Below, piece after piece: positions 46,380-55,338 of a stretch of DNA of 64,000 nt (its first letter is position 1; every line of letters begins with the position of its first letter). Made by a program: the position numbers and the translations under genes. The notes below the pieces were generated by a model. It made no database searches and had not been told where the DNA came from. It was given only the letters and a program-made list of their open reading frames with translations. Source of the DNA: Desulfuromonadaceae bacterium (GTDB lineage: Bacteria > Desulfobacterota > Desulfuromonadia > Geobacterales > Pseudopelobacteraceae); contig JAQUHA010000010.1 in the NCBI GenBank assembly GCA_028683855.1, positions 49,402-113,401 on the forward strand. The letters run 5' to 3'.

Positions 46380-46721
46380 TCACTTCCCAGCCGCGAGCCG
46401 CTCCAGCTCATTCCAGTCAAGCTGCTCCATAGCCTCTTTAAGTTCTGTAGGTTGCGCAGTTATAATCGGAGCCCATACTGCATAATCAGGTTTGTTCCCT
46501 TCACGGCACATCTCCTGAATAAGATTGGCAGTTTCCATTAATCTATAACCGCCGATGCTGGCTACCATGCCCTTAAGGGAATGAGCGAACTCTTTGATAT
46601 CCTTGAGATCATCTCCCTCCAGTTTTTCAGCAAGCTGATAACCGGTATCGGCAAAGCAAGTCAGATACAGATCAACCATTTCATGTAAGGTGTCCAGATC
46701 AAAGCTGAGGTTTTCCAGCAC
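46380..46721 (-). CDS. Histidine phosphotransfer (HPt) domain protein
   Basis: 113 residues from a GTG at 46721. The HPt helix 'EFAHSLKGMVASIGGYRL' near residues 46-63 holds the phosphoacceptor histidine in H-S-L-K-G. It could link the hybrid kinase to the regulators of this block. Its start sits at the edge of a 69-bp copy of the cobalamin-gene start region, whose own reading frame (M-R-M-T-H-D-T-S-A-D-N) is out of frame with the HPt by one base, so the HPt may be 5'-truncated or rearranged. No clear RBS of its own. Confidence 0.75.
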   Translation of the reverse strand: MLENLSFDLDTLHEMVDLYLTCFADTGYQLAEKLEGDDLKDIKEFAHSLKGMVASIGGYRLMETANLIQEMCREGNKPDYAVWAPIITAQPTELKEAMEQLDWNELERLAAGK

Positions 46722-46789
46722 GGGTAGTTAATTGAGTTATCGGCAGACGTGTCGTGTGTCATCCTCATAGCCTCCTTCTGTCGAGAATG
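46721..46789. repeat. 69-bp duplicated start region, copy B
   Basis: Carries AGGAGG and ATG as in copy A, encoding M-R-M-T-H-D-T-S-A-D-N-S-I-N-Y-P on the minus strand, then runs out of frame into the HPt gene and meets TGA after about 20 codons. Confidence 0.9.
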
Positions 46790-46897
46790 TTTTTTTGATT
46801 TTATCTCATACAGGCACACTGTTTTATTGTGGTTTTGTGATCAATGTTTAATTGATTTACGCCTCTATTTCTCGGTGATTTCAGACAGTTTCATTAC

Positions 46898-48601
46898 TTA
46901 ATCTTCTATTTCGTGCATAATGCCGAAATGGTAGAGGACATTCTTCTGTTCATCAAAGATCGTGTCAGCTCTCTCCCACAAACGAAAATGCCGCCCGCTC
47001 TTGTCATTGGCAATTAACACACCTTCCCACCCTTCACCCCTAGCTAATGCCGTTGCTACTTCTCGGTTCAGGGTCTCTATGGATTCAGGGGGGTAGTAGT
47101 CACGGTAATTGCAATTTACCGCATCTTGCAAGGATCGTCCGAAAAGTCTTTCATGGGCGTGATTGATATAGATAAGTCTGCCATCAGGATCGCTGATCGC
47201 AATGGCTTCCCCGGATACATCGGTAAGTGCCTTGAAAATACGCAGCTCTTTTTCGGTGGTTTTCTGCTCTGTTATATCAATTGCATAGCCGGCTAAAAAC
47301 TTTCGATTACCCAGCACAATCGGGAATTTAAAGGTGCGGACTGTTTTTACCCCAACCTGTTCTTCGAACACAATGCTTTTTCCTGAGTCAAGCACAGCAC
47401 TGTCATCTGCAACAATCTTTCTTGCCAGCCTGCTTGGAAACAGTTCATGGCTCTCTTTGCCAATCATCTCCTTCCAAGTGATGCCGGTGTCTTCCTCAGA
47501 TCGCTCATTGATATGCAGTATGCGCAACTGTTCATCCTTGACGAAGGCGGCAATGGGGCTACGCTTGATCACCTCGTGGAGCAGTTCTTCGTTTTCCCTT
47601 GCCGTGCGTTCAAGCTCCTTGCGTTCTGTAATGTCAGCTGCGATACCCTGCAGACCCACAATTCGCTCGTTCTTATCAAATATGGCTTCTCCTGAGGCAA
47701 GCATCCAGCCGCGAGTACCATCGCTGCGAATCATCTCCAGTTCCAGTTCATATTGGATACCTTCCGCCGCGGTCAGTTTAAGGCTGCTTTTAAGAAGTTC
47801 CCAGCTCTTGGGGGTAAACAGCCGACTGTGAAGGTTGTAATCCGGCGGTGGTTCATCAGGGGAGAGGGCAAGCATCCTGTAGAGTTCCGGTGTCCAGTGG
47901 ACTTTATTCGTGGCAAGGTCGAGGGTCCAACTCCCCATTTTCCCGAGGCGCTGGGCGGCATACAGCTCGTTTCTGGTATTCGTCAGCGAGATTTCAAGGG
48001 CTTTTCTGTCGGTAGCATTCTGAAATGCTACTGTCAAGTATCTACTGCCATCTTTTTCAAAACGTGACAGACTGCAGTTAAGCCAAAGGCTTTTGCCGAA
48101 GCTTGATTCTATAAAGAAGTCTCCGCAATCATCTTTACCGGTTCGCATGACTTCTTCAGCGCGCTCCAGCAAGCCGCTCTTCTGCCATGATCTGATCCTG
48201 TTCAAGTTCTGCTTCAGCAGTTCGGTCATTGTTGCAGCACCGATAATTGCCGCCGCTGACTCGTTCGCCTCAACACACTGACCGGCGGAATCATAGGAAA
48301 GCAAGCCGAGCGGTGAAGAAGCGAGCATACGGTGCTTCAAATCCAGTGAATCGAAATGTCTTGATTTGGTGTCACTTTCTGGTTGAAAGCCGTCTGCAAA
48401 ACAGTAGGACATCTGATCCCGATCGAAATAGATCGGATAGCCGGCTTCCTGGAGAATGGAGATGTACCGATATGTAGTGCGTTTGGATATTTCAAGAGAC
48501 TCCATAATGCCGGAGACTGTAACCCTCCTGCCAGAGTTCAGTTTGCCAAGAATATGGATCAGCGAGGCGAATTTACGGTTAAAGGTGTTATTTTTCGGCA
48601 T
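46898..48601 (-). CDS. HTH-PAS multidomain protein without kinase domain
   Basis: 567 residues from the ATG at 48601 (GGGGTA ahead). An N-terminal winged-helix domain of the HTH_11/DeoR-like type ('VTVSGIMESLEISKRTTYRYI', about residues 25-60) is followed by four PAS domains with PAC ends ('AAITERKELER', 'DITEQKTTEKELR' type joints). It ends right after the fourth PAS with no kinase, cyclase or output domain. It may be a transcription regulator that senses through PAS domains, with the HTH as output (inference), or a truncated kinase. First gene of the minus-strand sensory block. Confidence 0.82.
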   Translation of the reverse strand: MPKNNTFNRKFASLIHILGKLNSGRRVTVSGIMESLEISKRTTYRYISILQEAGYPIYFDRDQMSYCFADGFQPESDTKSRHFDSLDLKHRMLASSPLGLLSYDSAGQCVEANESAAAIIGAATMTELLKQNLNRIRSWQKSGLLERAEEVMRTGKDDCGDFFIESSFGKSLWLNCSLSRFEKDGSRYLTVAFQNATDRKALEISLTNTRNELYAAQRLGKMGSWTLDLATNKVHWTPELYRMLALSPDEPPPDYNLHSRLFTPKSWELLKSSLKLTAAEGIQYELELEMIRSDGTRGWMLASGEAIFDKNERIVGLQGIAADITERKELERTARENEELLHEVIKRSPIAAFVKDEQLRILHINERSEEDTGITWKEMIGKESHELFPSRLARKIVADDSAVLDSGKSIVFEEQVGVKTVRTFKFPIVLGNRKFLAGYAIDITEQKTTEKELRIFKALTDVSGEAIAISDPDGRLIYINHAHERLFGRSLQDAVNCNYRDYYPPESIETLNREVATALARGEGWEGVLIANDKSGRHFRLWERADTIFDEQKNVLYHFGIMHEIED

Positions 48602-48887
48602 ATATACCCCAAAACAATCTGACAAGCATGAGACAAGCATGATAATAATGTGGAAGCATAGCATATGTAGCTGCCAAACGTATGGCAGTGGCTGTTATTT
48701 GTGTATTTTTTTGAGGTTGATTAAGAGAACTGATTTTTCTAGAGTGAGGAGCAGTCGTTATTGAATTGTGGCGAAGCGAGATTCACAACAGACCTGCAGA
48801 AATTAACCGTAGCTGAACAAAAATAATCAAATAAAATAATAGTTTAAAATTTTGCGTATCGAAAACACATCTAAGATACAAAAGACA

Positions 48888-49814
48888 TCAGCGCACTAAA
48901 CCAGCAAGAATTGCAGTTAAAACTGAAGCGCTGACTAATATCCATAGAATTAATCCCTGCCCGAGCGGGCGTATCCCAACCCTCCTGAGAACCGCAAGGG
49001 TCAATCCATTACCTACTAGAAAGAGCGTTACAACCAATCCCTGACGGGAGATAAAAGCTAACAGGTTCCAGGCTTGAGTGAGGTTCGGTGCGAAAGATCG
49101 TATAGAAGCGGCGAGTATAAAGCCTATTATAAAGAGCGGTATACCGGTTTTTGCTTTGGTTTGCGTAAATCTTGAGACGATCAGTGCTGCTGGTGCAATC
49201 CAGACGGCTCGTGCCAATTTAACTGTAGTCCCTACAGCCAATGCGGTAGCGCCGTAAGCCGAGGCTGCGCCTACAACACTGCTTGTGTCATGTATTGCAA
49301 GTGCCGCCCATAGTCCAAACTCACGCTCTGTAAGCCCGAAAAAATTACCGAGAAGTGGAAAAATCATCAGGGCTACTGCATTCAGACTGAAGATGGTCGC
49401 CAGTGAAACAGCGATCTCTTCATCTTTGGCATTTATAACAGGTGCCATTGCAGCAATAGCGCTACCGCCACATATCGCAGTTCCGAACGAGATCAGAATT
49501 GAAGCCTTTACCGGTGTTCGTATCATACGACCCAGCAAAACACCGATAGCAACTGTTGCTATGATGCTTACCGGAGTATAAAACACAGCCTCCCGCCCGG
49601 CGTGCCAGACATCCGATATACTTACGCCGAAACCAAGCCCTACCACAGATAACTGCAAAAGCCTCTTACTCCAGACGGCACTCTCCAGAGCAAATGGGTT
49701 TCCAATCAGCAGGCTGAACAAAATCCCCGCCGCAAGAGCAGTAGCCGGACCACAAAATGTAGTGCAGGAGAGTAGAAGGCAGAATAAAAATAATATTCGT
49801 CTAAATGACTGCAT
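48888..49814 (-). CDS. YeiH/YadS-type putative sulfate exporter family membrane protein
   Basis: 308 residues with about ten membrane segments. The family pattern 'ESAVWSKRLLQLSVVGLGFGVS' type start, 'FGTAICGGSAIAAMAPVI' near residue 112 and 'ALAIHDTSSVVGAASAYG' near 172 identify the UPF0324 / YeiH family (named putative sulfate exporters; substrate not proven here). It stands alone after the sensory block, with about 290 AT-rich bases between that hold no recognisable feature. Confidence 0.85.
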   Translation of the reverse strand: MQSFRRILFLFCLLLSCTTFCGPATALAAGILFSLLIGNPFALESAVWSKRLLQLSVVGLGFGVSISDVWHAGREAVFYTPVSIIATVAIGVLLGRMIRTPVKASILISFGTAICGGSAIAAMAPVINAKDEEIAVSLATIFSLNAVALMIFPLLGNFFGLTEREFGLWAALAIHDTSSVVGAASAYGATALAVGTTVKLARAVWIAPAALIVSRFTQTKAKTGIPLFIIGFILAASIRSFAPNLTQAWNLLAFISRQGLVVTLFLVGNGLTLAVLRRVGIRPLGQGLILWILVSASVLTAILAGLVR

Positions 49815-50067
49815 TAAACACCAAAATCAGATATCCGCATTCCTTAACTGAACTAAATATAGATCAGATACAGATTCTTTGAGGTAGATTTTAAGGCGAT
49901 GCCTGCAAGTCCTATATATGCCCTGATAGAGCCTTTTGCAAGCTGTTCAATCAAAAACAGTTCAAAGCTGGACGGCTGGCTCCATCTCCAGACAGAGGGA
50001 ATATAGCGAATGCAAAGAGTGGAATATATGTTATATATTCGTTGAAATTGTACGATAGGGGGTAAAT

Positions 50068-51105
50068 ATGAGTAAAATACTTGTTACCGGTGCCTCTGGG
50101 TTCATCGGTTTTTACACAGTTCAGCGACTTCTTAAAGATGGACATCAGGTTATCGGATTTGACAATTTGAATGACTATTATGATGTCTCCCTGAAAGAAT
50201 CCCGCTTAGCAATTTTAAAAGGGCTAAGCGGTTTTACATTCCTTCGGGGAGCGCTGGAAAACCGCGTAAAAACTGAGACTCTATTCCAGTCAGAACAGTT
50301 CGATATTGTTATCAACCTGGCAGCTCAAGCCGGGGTTCGTTACTCTCTGCAGAACCCATACGCTTATATTGACAGCAATATTTCCGGCTTCCTCAACATT
50401 CTGGAGGGGTGTCGTAAAACAGGCGTAAAGCATCTGGTTTATGCATCCTCAAGCTCAGTCTATGGATCAAATAGCACTGTTCCATTTTCTGAACATCACT
50501 CTGCCGATCATCCGGTTTCACTCTATGCCGCAACCAAGAAATCTAATGAGCTGATGGCACACACATATTCACATCTATACGGAACGCCTGTAACCGGGCT
50601 TCGTTTTTTCACCGTTTACGGCCCCTGGGGACGCCCGGACATGGCATATTTCTCTTTTACAAAAGCCATCCTTGAAGGGCGCACAATAGATGTTTTCAAC
50701 CATGGCAGCATGAAACGCGACTTCACATATATAGATGATATTGTTGAAGGAGTAGTACGCGTCGCAGGCAATATTCCATCCACGAATCCGGAATGGGATA
50801 CCGCAACACCCGATCCTGCAACCAGCTCTGCCCCTTATAGGCTATATAACATAGGCAACAATCAACCTGTAGAGCTTGGGCGTTTTATTGAAGTTCTAGA
50901 GGAGTGCCTCGGTAAAAAAGCTGTAAAAAATTACCTCCCCATGCAGCCCGGCGATGTTTGCACAACATACGCCGATGTGTCGGATTTATCCGACTCCGTC
51001 GGTTTCAAGCCAGATACAGGGATAGAAGTCGGTCTCGCAAGATTTGTCGAATGGTATCGGGAATACTATTCTTCAAATAGTTATTGTACCTCATATAAGG
51101 TTTAA
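50068..51105 (+). CDS. NAD-dependent epimerase, UDP-glucuronate 4-epimerase-like
   Basis: 345 residues. Extended SDR: NAD-binding '[15 protein letters not shown]' at residues 8-22, '[22 protein letters not shown]' type region near 92-113, catalytic S-S-S and Y-A-A-T-K near 150. '[18 protein letters not shown]' is typical of the CapI/GalE-like UDP-glucuronate epimerases that make UDP-galacturonate for lipopolysaccharide or capsule. GGGGG site before the ATG. No other sugar gene is adjacent. A hairpin TATGCCAAA/TTTGGCATA at about 51179-51204 may end its transcript. Confidence 0.9.
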   Translation: MSKILVTGASGFIGFYTVQRLLKDGHQVIGFDNLNDYYDVSLKESRLAILKGLSGFTFLRGALENRVKTETLFQSEQFDIVINLAAQAGVRYSLQNPYAYIDSNISGFLNILEGCRKTGVKHLVYASSSSVYGSNSTVPFSEHHSADHPVSLYAATKKSNELMAHTYSHLYGTPVTGLRFFTVYGPWGRPDMAYFSFTKAILEGRTIDVFNHGSMKRDFTYIDDIVEGVVRVAGNIPSTNPEWDTATPDPATSSAPYRLYNIGNNQPVELGRFIEVLEECLGKKAVKNYLPMQPGDVCTTYADVSDLSDSVGFKPDTGIEVGLARFVEWYREYYSSNSYCTSYKV

Positions 51106-51251
51106 TATGTTTGTAATGAGGTGACAGAAAAACCATCTGGATAATTACTTTTTTAAAATGCCCAGAAAAAAAGGGTGCTTATGCCAAATATTTTTTTTGG
51201 CATACCGTCTGCAGAAATAAAATCAAACACATTCTTTCGGAGGTAGTAAAA

Positions 51252-51512
51252 ATGAAAAAAGTTCTTTCCACAATCGTAGCTGCTCTTGTTGCCGTTTCCT
51301 TCTCTGCTGTTGTTTTCGCTGCTGATGCTGCAAAAACTGCCGCTCCTGCTGCTCCGGCTGCCGGCGCTGAAGTTGCCGCTCCTGCTGCTGATGCAAAAGC
51401 TGCAAAACCAGCAAAAAAAGCAAAAAAAGCAAAAAAAGCAAAAAAAGCAAAAAAAGCAGCAGAAGCACCAGCTGAAGCCGCTGCACCTGCTGCTGAGCCT
51501 GCTGCAAAGTAA
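51252..51512 (+). CDS. Small secreted Ala/Lys/Pro-rich protein
   Basis: 86 residues with a CGGAGG site. A clear signal peptide (about 1-23, ending V-F-A-A-D) precedes a mature chain built almost only from A, P, K and E, including five A-K-K units in a row. No fold is expected; it resembles basic, histone-H1-tail-like chains but is exported. Function unknown. The five A-K-K units come from five exact copies of the 9-mer GCAAAAAAA. Confidence 0.75.
   Translation: MKKVLSTIVAALVAVSFSAVVFAADAAKTAAPAAPAAGAEVAAPAADAKAAKPAKKAKKAKKAKKAKKAAEAPAEAAAPAAEPAAK
51411..51455 (+). repeat. Five exact GCAAAAAAA repeats
   Basis: 9-bp unit, five perfect copies, each with a run of seven A. Unit changes keep the frame; slips inside an A7 run would shift it. 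Confidence 0.95.
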
Positions 51513-51536
51513 TTTGCACTGTAGAAAAAATTTGAG

Positions 51537-51568
51537 AAAAAAGCCGCATCGAAAGATGCGGCTTTTTT
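51537..51568 (+). terminator. Terminator after the Ala/Lys-rich gene
   Basis: AAAAAAGCCGCATC/GATGCGGCTTTTTT, a 14-bp perfect stem with a GAAA loop and a T run, 24 bp after the stop. Confidence 0.92.
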
Positions 51569-51641
51569 TGTGTCTTTATCAGTAGTATATATACTGACGA
51601 ATTCAGACTCACTATCTATTTCCTATCAGGAGTTCAACAGT

Positions 51642-52532
51642 ATGGCTGATCAGATTGTTCGTGCATTATGTTTGTCAGGAGGCATAAGAGTTCTGGTTTG
51701 TGATGCTACAGCTTTATCAAGGGAAGTCTGCACACTTCAGAATGCCTCCCCAACTGCAACTATAGCTCTCTCACGGGGATTGGCAGGGGGAGCTTTGATG
51801 GCTGCACTACTTAAAGATGGGCAGAGAATCGCACTCAAATTCGAGGGGAATGGTCCACTGCACAAGATGCTTGTTGAAGCTGAGTACGATGGTGCAGTAC
51901 GCGGCTGCCTTGGAGATCCGGCTGCTGACCTCGAGCCTCTTGATGGAAAATGGAATGTTGCGGATCTTATAGGGAAGGCTGGCTTCTTGACAGTTTCCAA
52001 GGATCTGGGGCTTGGCGGAGAACCATACCAGGGTGTTGTGCAGTTAATAAGCAGCGAGGTCGGTGCAGACCTGGCGTATTATCTGACTGACTCCGAACAG
52101 ACACCGTCTGCAGTAGGAGTTGGAGCAGCTCTTGATGAGTATGGAAATATTGCAGTATGCGGCGGTTTTCTGGTTCAGGCTCTGCCAAAAGCTGATGAAG
52201 CCGAAATTGAAAAGATTATGCTACAGATCGCAAAACTCCCCCCACTCTCCGAGTTGCTGAAAAACGGAGAGTGCAGAGCGATTATCAAAGAACTTTTCGG
52301 CGATATACCATACACAATCCTCGAATCTCATGATATTTTCTTCCGCTGCGGATGTACAGCGGGGAAAGTTGAGCAGGCACTTCTTACTTTTGGTGCCGCT
52401 GAACTTGAAGATATTAAAGCAAAAGAGAACGGAACAGAGGTGACCTGTGAGTTTTGTCGCAAAACTTACAGAATTGGGACAGACGAACTTGACAGGTTGA
52501 TTGCTGTTGCCGCAGAAAACAGGGAGAGATAG
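51642..52532 (+). CDS. hslO: Hsp33 redox-regulated chaperone
   Basis: 296 residues from the ATG at 51642 (AGGAG site); the frame is open upstream to 51570 across the terminator region, which is not coding. The C-terminal zinc redox switch is C-G-C (in 'FFRCGCTAGKV') and, about 30 residues later, C-E-F-C, the CxC/CxxC set of Hsp33. Under oxidative stress zinc loss unfolds the switch and activates holdase function. truA starts 1 bp after its stop. Confidence 0.95.
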   Translation: MADQIVRALCLSGGIRVLVCDATALSREVCTLQNASPTATIALSRGLAGGALMAALLKDGQRIALKFEGNGPLHKMLVEAEYDGAVRGCLGDPAADLEPLDGKWNVADLIGKAGFLTVSKDLGLGGEPYQGVVQLISSEVGADLAYYLTDSEQTPSAVGVGAALDEYGNIAVCGGFLVQALPKADEAEIEKIMLQIAKLPPLSELLKNGECRAIIKELFGDIPYTILESHDIFFRCGCTAGKVEQALLTFGAAELEDIKAKENGTEVTCEFCRKTYRIGTDELDRLIAVAAENRER

Positions 52533-52533
52533 T

Positions 52534-53292
52534 TTGGCGACACTCCTGCTTACTATCTCATACGACGGCACCAACTACTCCGGCTGGCAGACTCAACCGA
52601 ACGGACTGGCAGTACAGCAGGTTGTAGAAGAGGCGCTTGAGCTGCTTCTGAAAGAGCGCGTTCAGGTTCGGTCCTCAGGCAGAACCGATGCAGGAGTCCA
52701 TGCCAGTGCAATGGCAGCTGCCTTTACAACATCCCGTAATCTCCCATTACGAGCCTATGTTGAGGGTGCAAACAGATTCCTCCCCCCGGATGTCGCAATT
52801 CAGAGCGCCCGCATAGTACCGGACGGATTTAAGCCGATTACTATGGCACACTCTAAACATTACCGTTATACAGTCATTAACTCCTCTATCCGATCTCCAT
52901 TAGAGCGGCTTTACAGCTGGCAGGTTCGCGAGACTCTTAATCTTGATTATATGAAAGATGCGGCAATACGTTTTGTCGGCTACCACAATTTTGCGGCTTT
53001 TCGCGCTTCAAACTGTGTAGCTAAAACAACCGTAAGACGAATAGACTCCGTTGTTGTAACCCGCCAGGGAGACAGAATTATCTTTGATGTTACCGGAGGT
53101 GGATTTCTTAAGAACATGGTCAGGGTGATGGTAGGTACACTTGTTGATATTGGCAGAGGTCGTTTAAGCCCATCAGACATAGACAGACTGCTGCTGTCAG
53201 GAGAGAGAAAGGAAGCCGGCAGCACAGCGCCTGCCTACGGTTTATGTCTTATAGAAGTGGTGTACCCCGAAGATTTATTTCCAACAAATTGA
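52534..53292 (+). CDS. truA: tRNA pseudouridine synthase A
   Basis: 252 residues from the TTG at 52534, directly after hslO and preceded by GGGAGAG; the frame further upstream lies inside hslO. The catalytic aspartate is in 'SSGRTDAGVHA' near residues 47-57. TruA converts uridines 38-40 in the tRNA anticodon arm. Cotranscribed with hslO and ended by the terminator at 53339-53382. Confidence 0.95.
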   Translation: MATLLLTISYDGTNYSGWQTQPNGLAVQQVVEEALELLLKERVQVRSSGRTDAGVHASAMAAAFTTSRNLPLRAYVEGANRFLPPDVAIQSARIVPDGFKPITMAHSKHYRYTVINSSIRSPLERLYSWQVRETLNLDYMKDAAIRFVGYHNFAAFRASNCVAKTTVRRIDSVVVTRQGDRIIFDVTGGGFLKNMVRVMVGTLVDIGRGRLSPSDIDRLLLSGERKEAGSTAPAYGLCLIEVVYPEDLFPTN

Positions 53293-53338
53293 CTTGTAAA
53301 TGAGGGGGAATAAATACAGGCAGAAGATGCTTAAAACA

Positions 53339-53382
53339 AAAGCCGCACCAACTGACTTCTGGAAGTCAGTTGGTGCGGCTTT
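53339..53382. terminator. Palindromic bidirectional terminator between truA and trxA
   Basis: Perfect 21-bp stem AAAGCCGCACCAACTGACTTC with its complement and a 2-base centre. It lies between convergent truA and trxA and has A/T runs on both sides. Confidence 0.93.
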
Positions 53383-53429
53383 AAAAAATAAAACGGAAAG
53401 TTATAAACTGCAACCAACCATTACTGTTT

Positions 53430-53759
53430 TTATAGAGCTTTGGCGATAAGAGCGTCAAGTTGCGACTTTGGAACTGCACCAACAACCTGATCCAAGACAA
53501 CGCCACCTTTAAACAGAATTATCGTAGGGATGCCACGAACACCATATTTACCCGGAGTAGCCGTACTCTCATCAACATTGACCTTGCCGACTTTTATTTT
53601 CCCGGCATATTCAGCGGCAATTGTATCTATAAGTGGCGCAATAGCTTTGCATGGGGCGCACCATGTAGCCCAGAAATCTACAAGAACCGGAATGTCAGAC
53701 TGTAAAACCTCACTGTCAAAATTTGCATCGCTGAAAGCGCATACATTTTCACTAGCCAT
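53430..53759 (-). CDS. trxA: Thioredoxin
   Basis: 109 residues with an AAAGGAG site. Active site W-C-A-P-C (standard thioredoxin is W-C-G-P-C; Ala in place of Gly is common) at residues 33-37, then 'KVNVDESTATPGKYGVRGIPTI' with the cis-proline. General disulfide reductant of the cytoplasm. Confidence 0.96.
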   Translation of the reverse strand: MASENVCAFSDANFDSEVLQSDIPVLVDFWATWCAPCKAIAPLIDTIAAEYAGKIKVGKVNVDESTATPGKYGVRGIPTIILFKGGVVLDQVVGAVPKSQLDALIAKAL

Positions 53760-53894
53760 ATTAAATCTCCTTTAGAGCAGTTGATAATATGTTTATAAAT
53801 ATATACCAGAACGTGAAAAAATCAAGAGTAAACTATTTTGGGATCTCGTTGAAATAGGTAAACATAAAGAGTATGATCAGCTCCCGGAGAGAGT

Positions 53895-54497
53895 ATGTCC
53901 ACTTTGGCATTAAATATCCGTATGTCCGGCAGACTTGCCGTCATTATCGGCGGGGGGGTGGTAGCCCTTCGCAAACTAAAGACCCTGTTGGCTGCAGGGG
54001 CTTCGGTGAGAGTTGTCGCTATAGATGCAGCCCCTGAGATAGTCATGCTTAAAAATTCAGGTTCGCTTGAAATCAGATCCGGAAGTTATACTTCAGATGA
54101 TTTAAACGGTGCTTTTTTAGCTGTTGCCGCAACTTCTGACCCACTCTTGAACGCACAGGTCTGCGAAGACGCATACAGACTAGGAATTCTTGTTGTTTCT
54201 GCCGACAGACCTGAATCTGGAAGCGCCACTTTTCCGGCACTGCTGCGCCGGGGAAATCTGGAGATTGCCGTATCAACCGGCGGCTGTTGCCCGACATTTG
54301 CAGCGGATGTTCGAAATATAATTGCCGAAAGTATCGGAGATGAATACGCACTTATTCTTCAGCACCTGGCGGAGGAACGAGAAAAGCTGTTGACGAATGG
54401 GAGTACAAGCACATACAATGTGGAGGTTTTGCGCCTCCACGCCAAGCGCCTGCTTAAAGAGCTAGCTGATCCTGAACTCAAGGAATCAATGCCATGA
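53895..54497 (+). CDS. Precorrin-2 dehydrogenase / sirohydrochlorin ferrochelatase-like
   Basis: 200 residues. Rossmann NAD-binding start 'LAVIIGGGVVALRKLKTLL' near residues 14-32, then 'VVSADRPESGSATFPALLRRGNLEIAVSTGG' type region. It matches the N-terminal (dehydrogenase) part of CysG and Met8p. Product: sirohydrochlorin, for sirohaem, cobalamin and possibly haem d1. First of five genes of tetrapyrrole synthesis, with an ATGA overlap to the ccsA-like gene. Confidence 0.92.
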   Translation: MSTLALNIRMSGRLAVIIGGGVVALRKLKTLLAAGASVRVVAIDAAPEIVMLKNSGSLEIRSGSYTSDDLNGAFLAVAATSDPLLNAQVCEDAYRLGILVVSADRPESGSATFPALLRRGNLEIAVSTGGCCPTFAADVRNIIAESIGDEYALILQHLAEEREKLLTNGSTSTYNVEVLRLHAKRLLKELADPELKESMP

Positions 54498-55294
54498 CAC
54501 ACCTGTTTTTCTTTTTAACGGTTGCTTTATATTGTTGTGCCACCATTGCATATCTGGCTTGCATCATACGCACTTCACCACTTTTGACTTGCTGGACTGC
54601 AAGGCTGCTGACCGGCGGCTTTACCGCTCACCTGCTTTCAACAATTCACCTTGCCGTCAAAATGAAGTACCTACCTCTAACCAATATGCAGGAATCGTTA
54701 TCTTTTTTCAGCCTTGCGATTGTTGGAGCATTTATCTTTTTTGATCGAAAGTATAAAGTCACAACACTCGGTTCATTCGTTGTCCCGGTTGCACTGTTAA
54801 TGTTGGTTGCCTCAAGCTCTCTACACGCTGAAGTCCGTCAACTCCCACCGATTCTGCAGAGCAACTGGTTCTGGATTCACGCACTCCTCGCCTTTGCAAG
54901 TTATGCCTTTTTTACAATTGCCGCCGGCATTGCCGTCATGTATTTGATTCAACGTTACTTTCTTAAAACCAAGCATTTCGGAGCACTATTTCAAAAACTT
55001 CCATCGCTCGAAACAATGGATGAGATAAGCTATCGCTGTCTGACCGCGGGCTGGCCCCTTTTGACAATAGCCATAATATCCGGCTCCATCTGGTCTGAAA
55101 AAGCAATGGGCAGTTATTGGATATGGGACAGGAAGCAGACATGGTCGCTCATTATATGGTTCATTTATGCAGCCCTTCTGCATGGGCGTATAACCATCGG
55201 ATGGCGTGGAAAACGTGCTGCAATACTCTCCATAATCGGTTTCATCGTTGTATTGTTTACTTTTTTCGGCATGAAGCACAGCATAACCTGGTAG
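54494..55294 (+). CDS. CcsA/HemX-type cytochrome c assembly protein
   Basis: 266 residues with about eight membrane segments. The tryptophan-rich WWD-like segment reads G-S-Y-W-I-W-D-R-K-Q-T-W near residues 205-216 and conserved histidines lie in 'LHGRITIGWRG' and 'MKHSITW'. It belongs to the CcsA/HemX family that handles haem for cytochrome c maturation or modulates HemA. Its place directly before hemA suits either role. No resB/ccsB partner is in the window. Confidence 0.9.
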   Translation: MTHLFFFLTVALYCCATIAYLACIIRTSPLLTCWTARLLTGGFTAHLLSTIHLAVKMKYLPLTNMQESLSFFSLAIVGAFIFFDRKYKVTTLGSFVVPVALLMLVASSSLHAEVRQLPPILQSNWFWIHALLAFASYAFFTIAAGIAVMYLIQRYFLKTKHFGALFQKLPSLETMDEISYRCLTAGWPLLTIAIISGSIWSEKAMGSYWIWDRKQTWSLIIWFIYAALLHGRITIGWRGKRAAILSIIGFIVVLFTFFGMKHSITW

Positions 55295-55338
55295 CTGTCT
55301 GCCAGTAACTTTTTAATAACACTGGACTATTCTCAATC

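Noticed and set aside
36161..48887. Attachment-site duplication of the tRNA-Ser 3' end that would mark an integrated island
   Set aside because: I looked for GAGTTCGAATCTCACCTTCTCCGCCA or a clear part of it near the far end of the sensory block and found none; no integrase gene is present.
51223..51612. 129-codon Gln/Leu-rich minus-strand frame
   Set aside because: It is the mirror of the Ala/Lys repeat gene; its low complexity comes from the repeat and it runs through a terminator.
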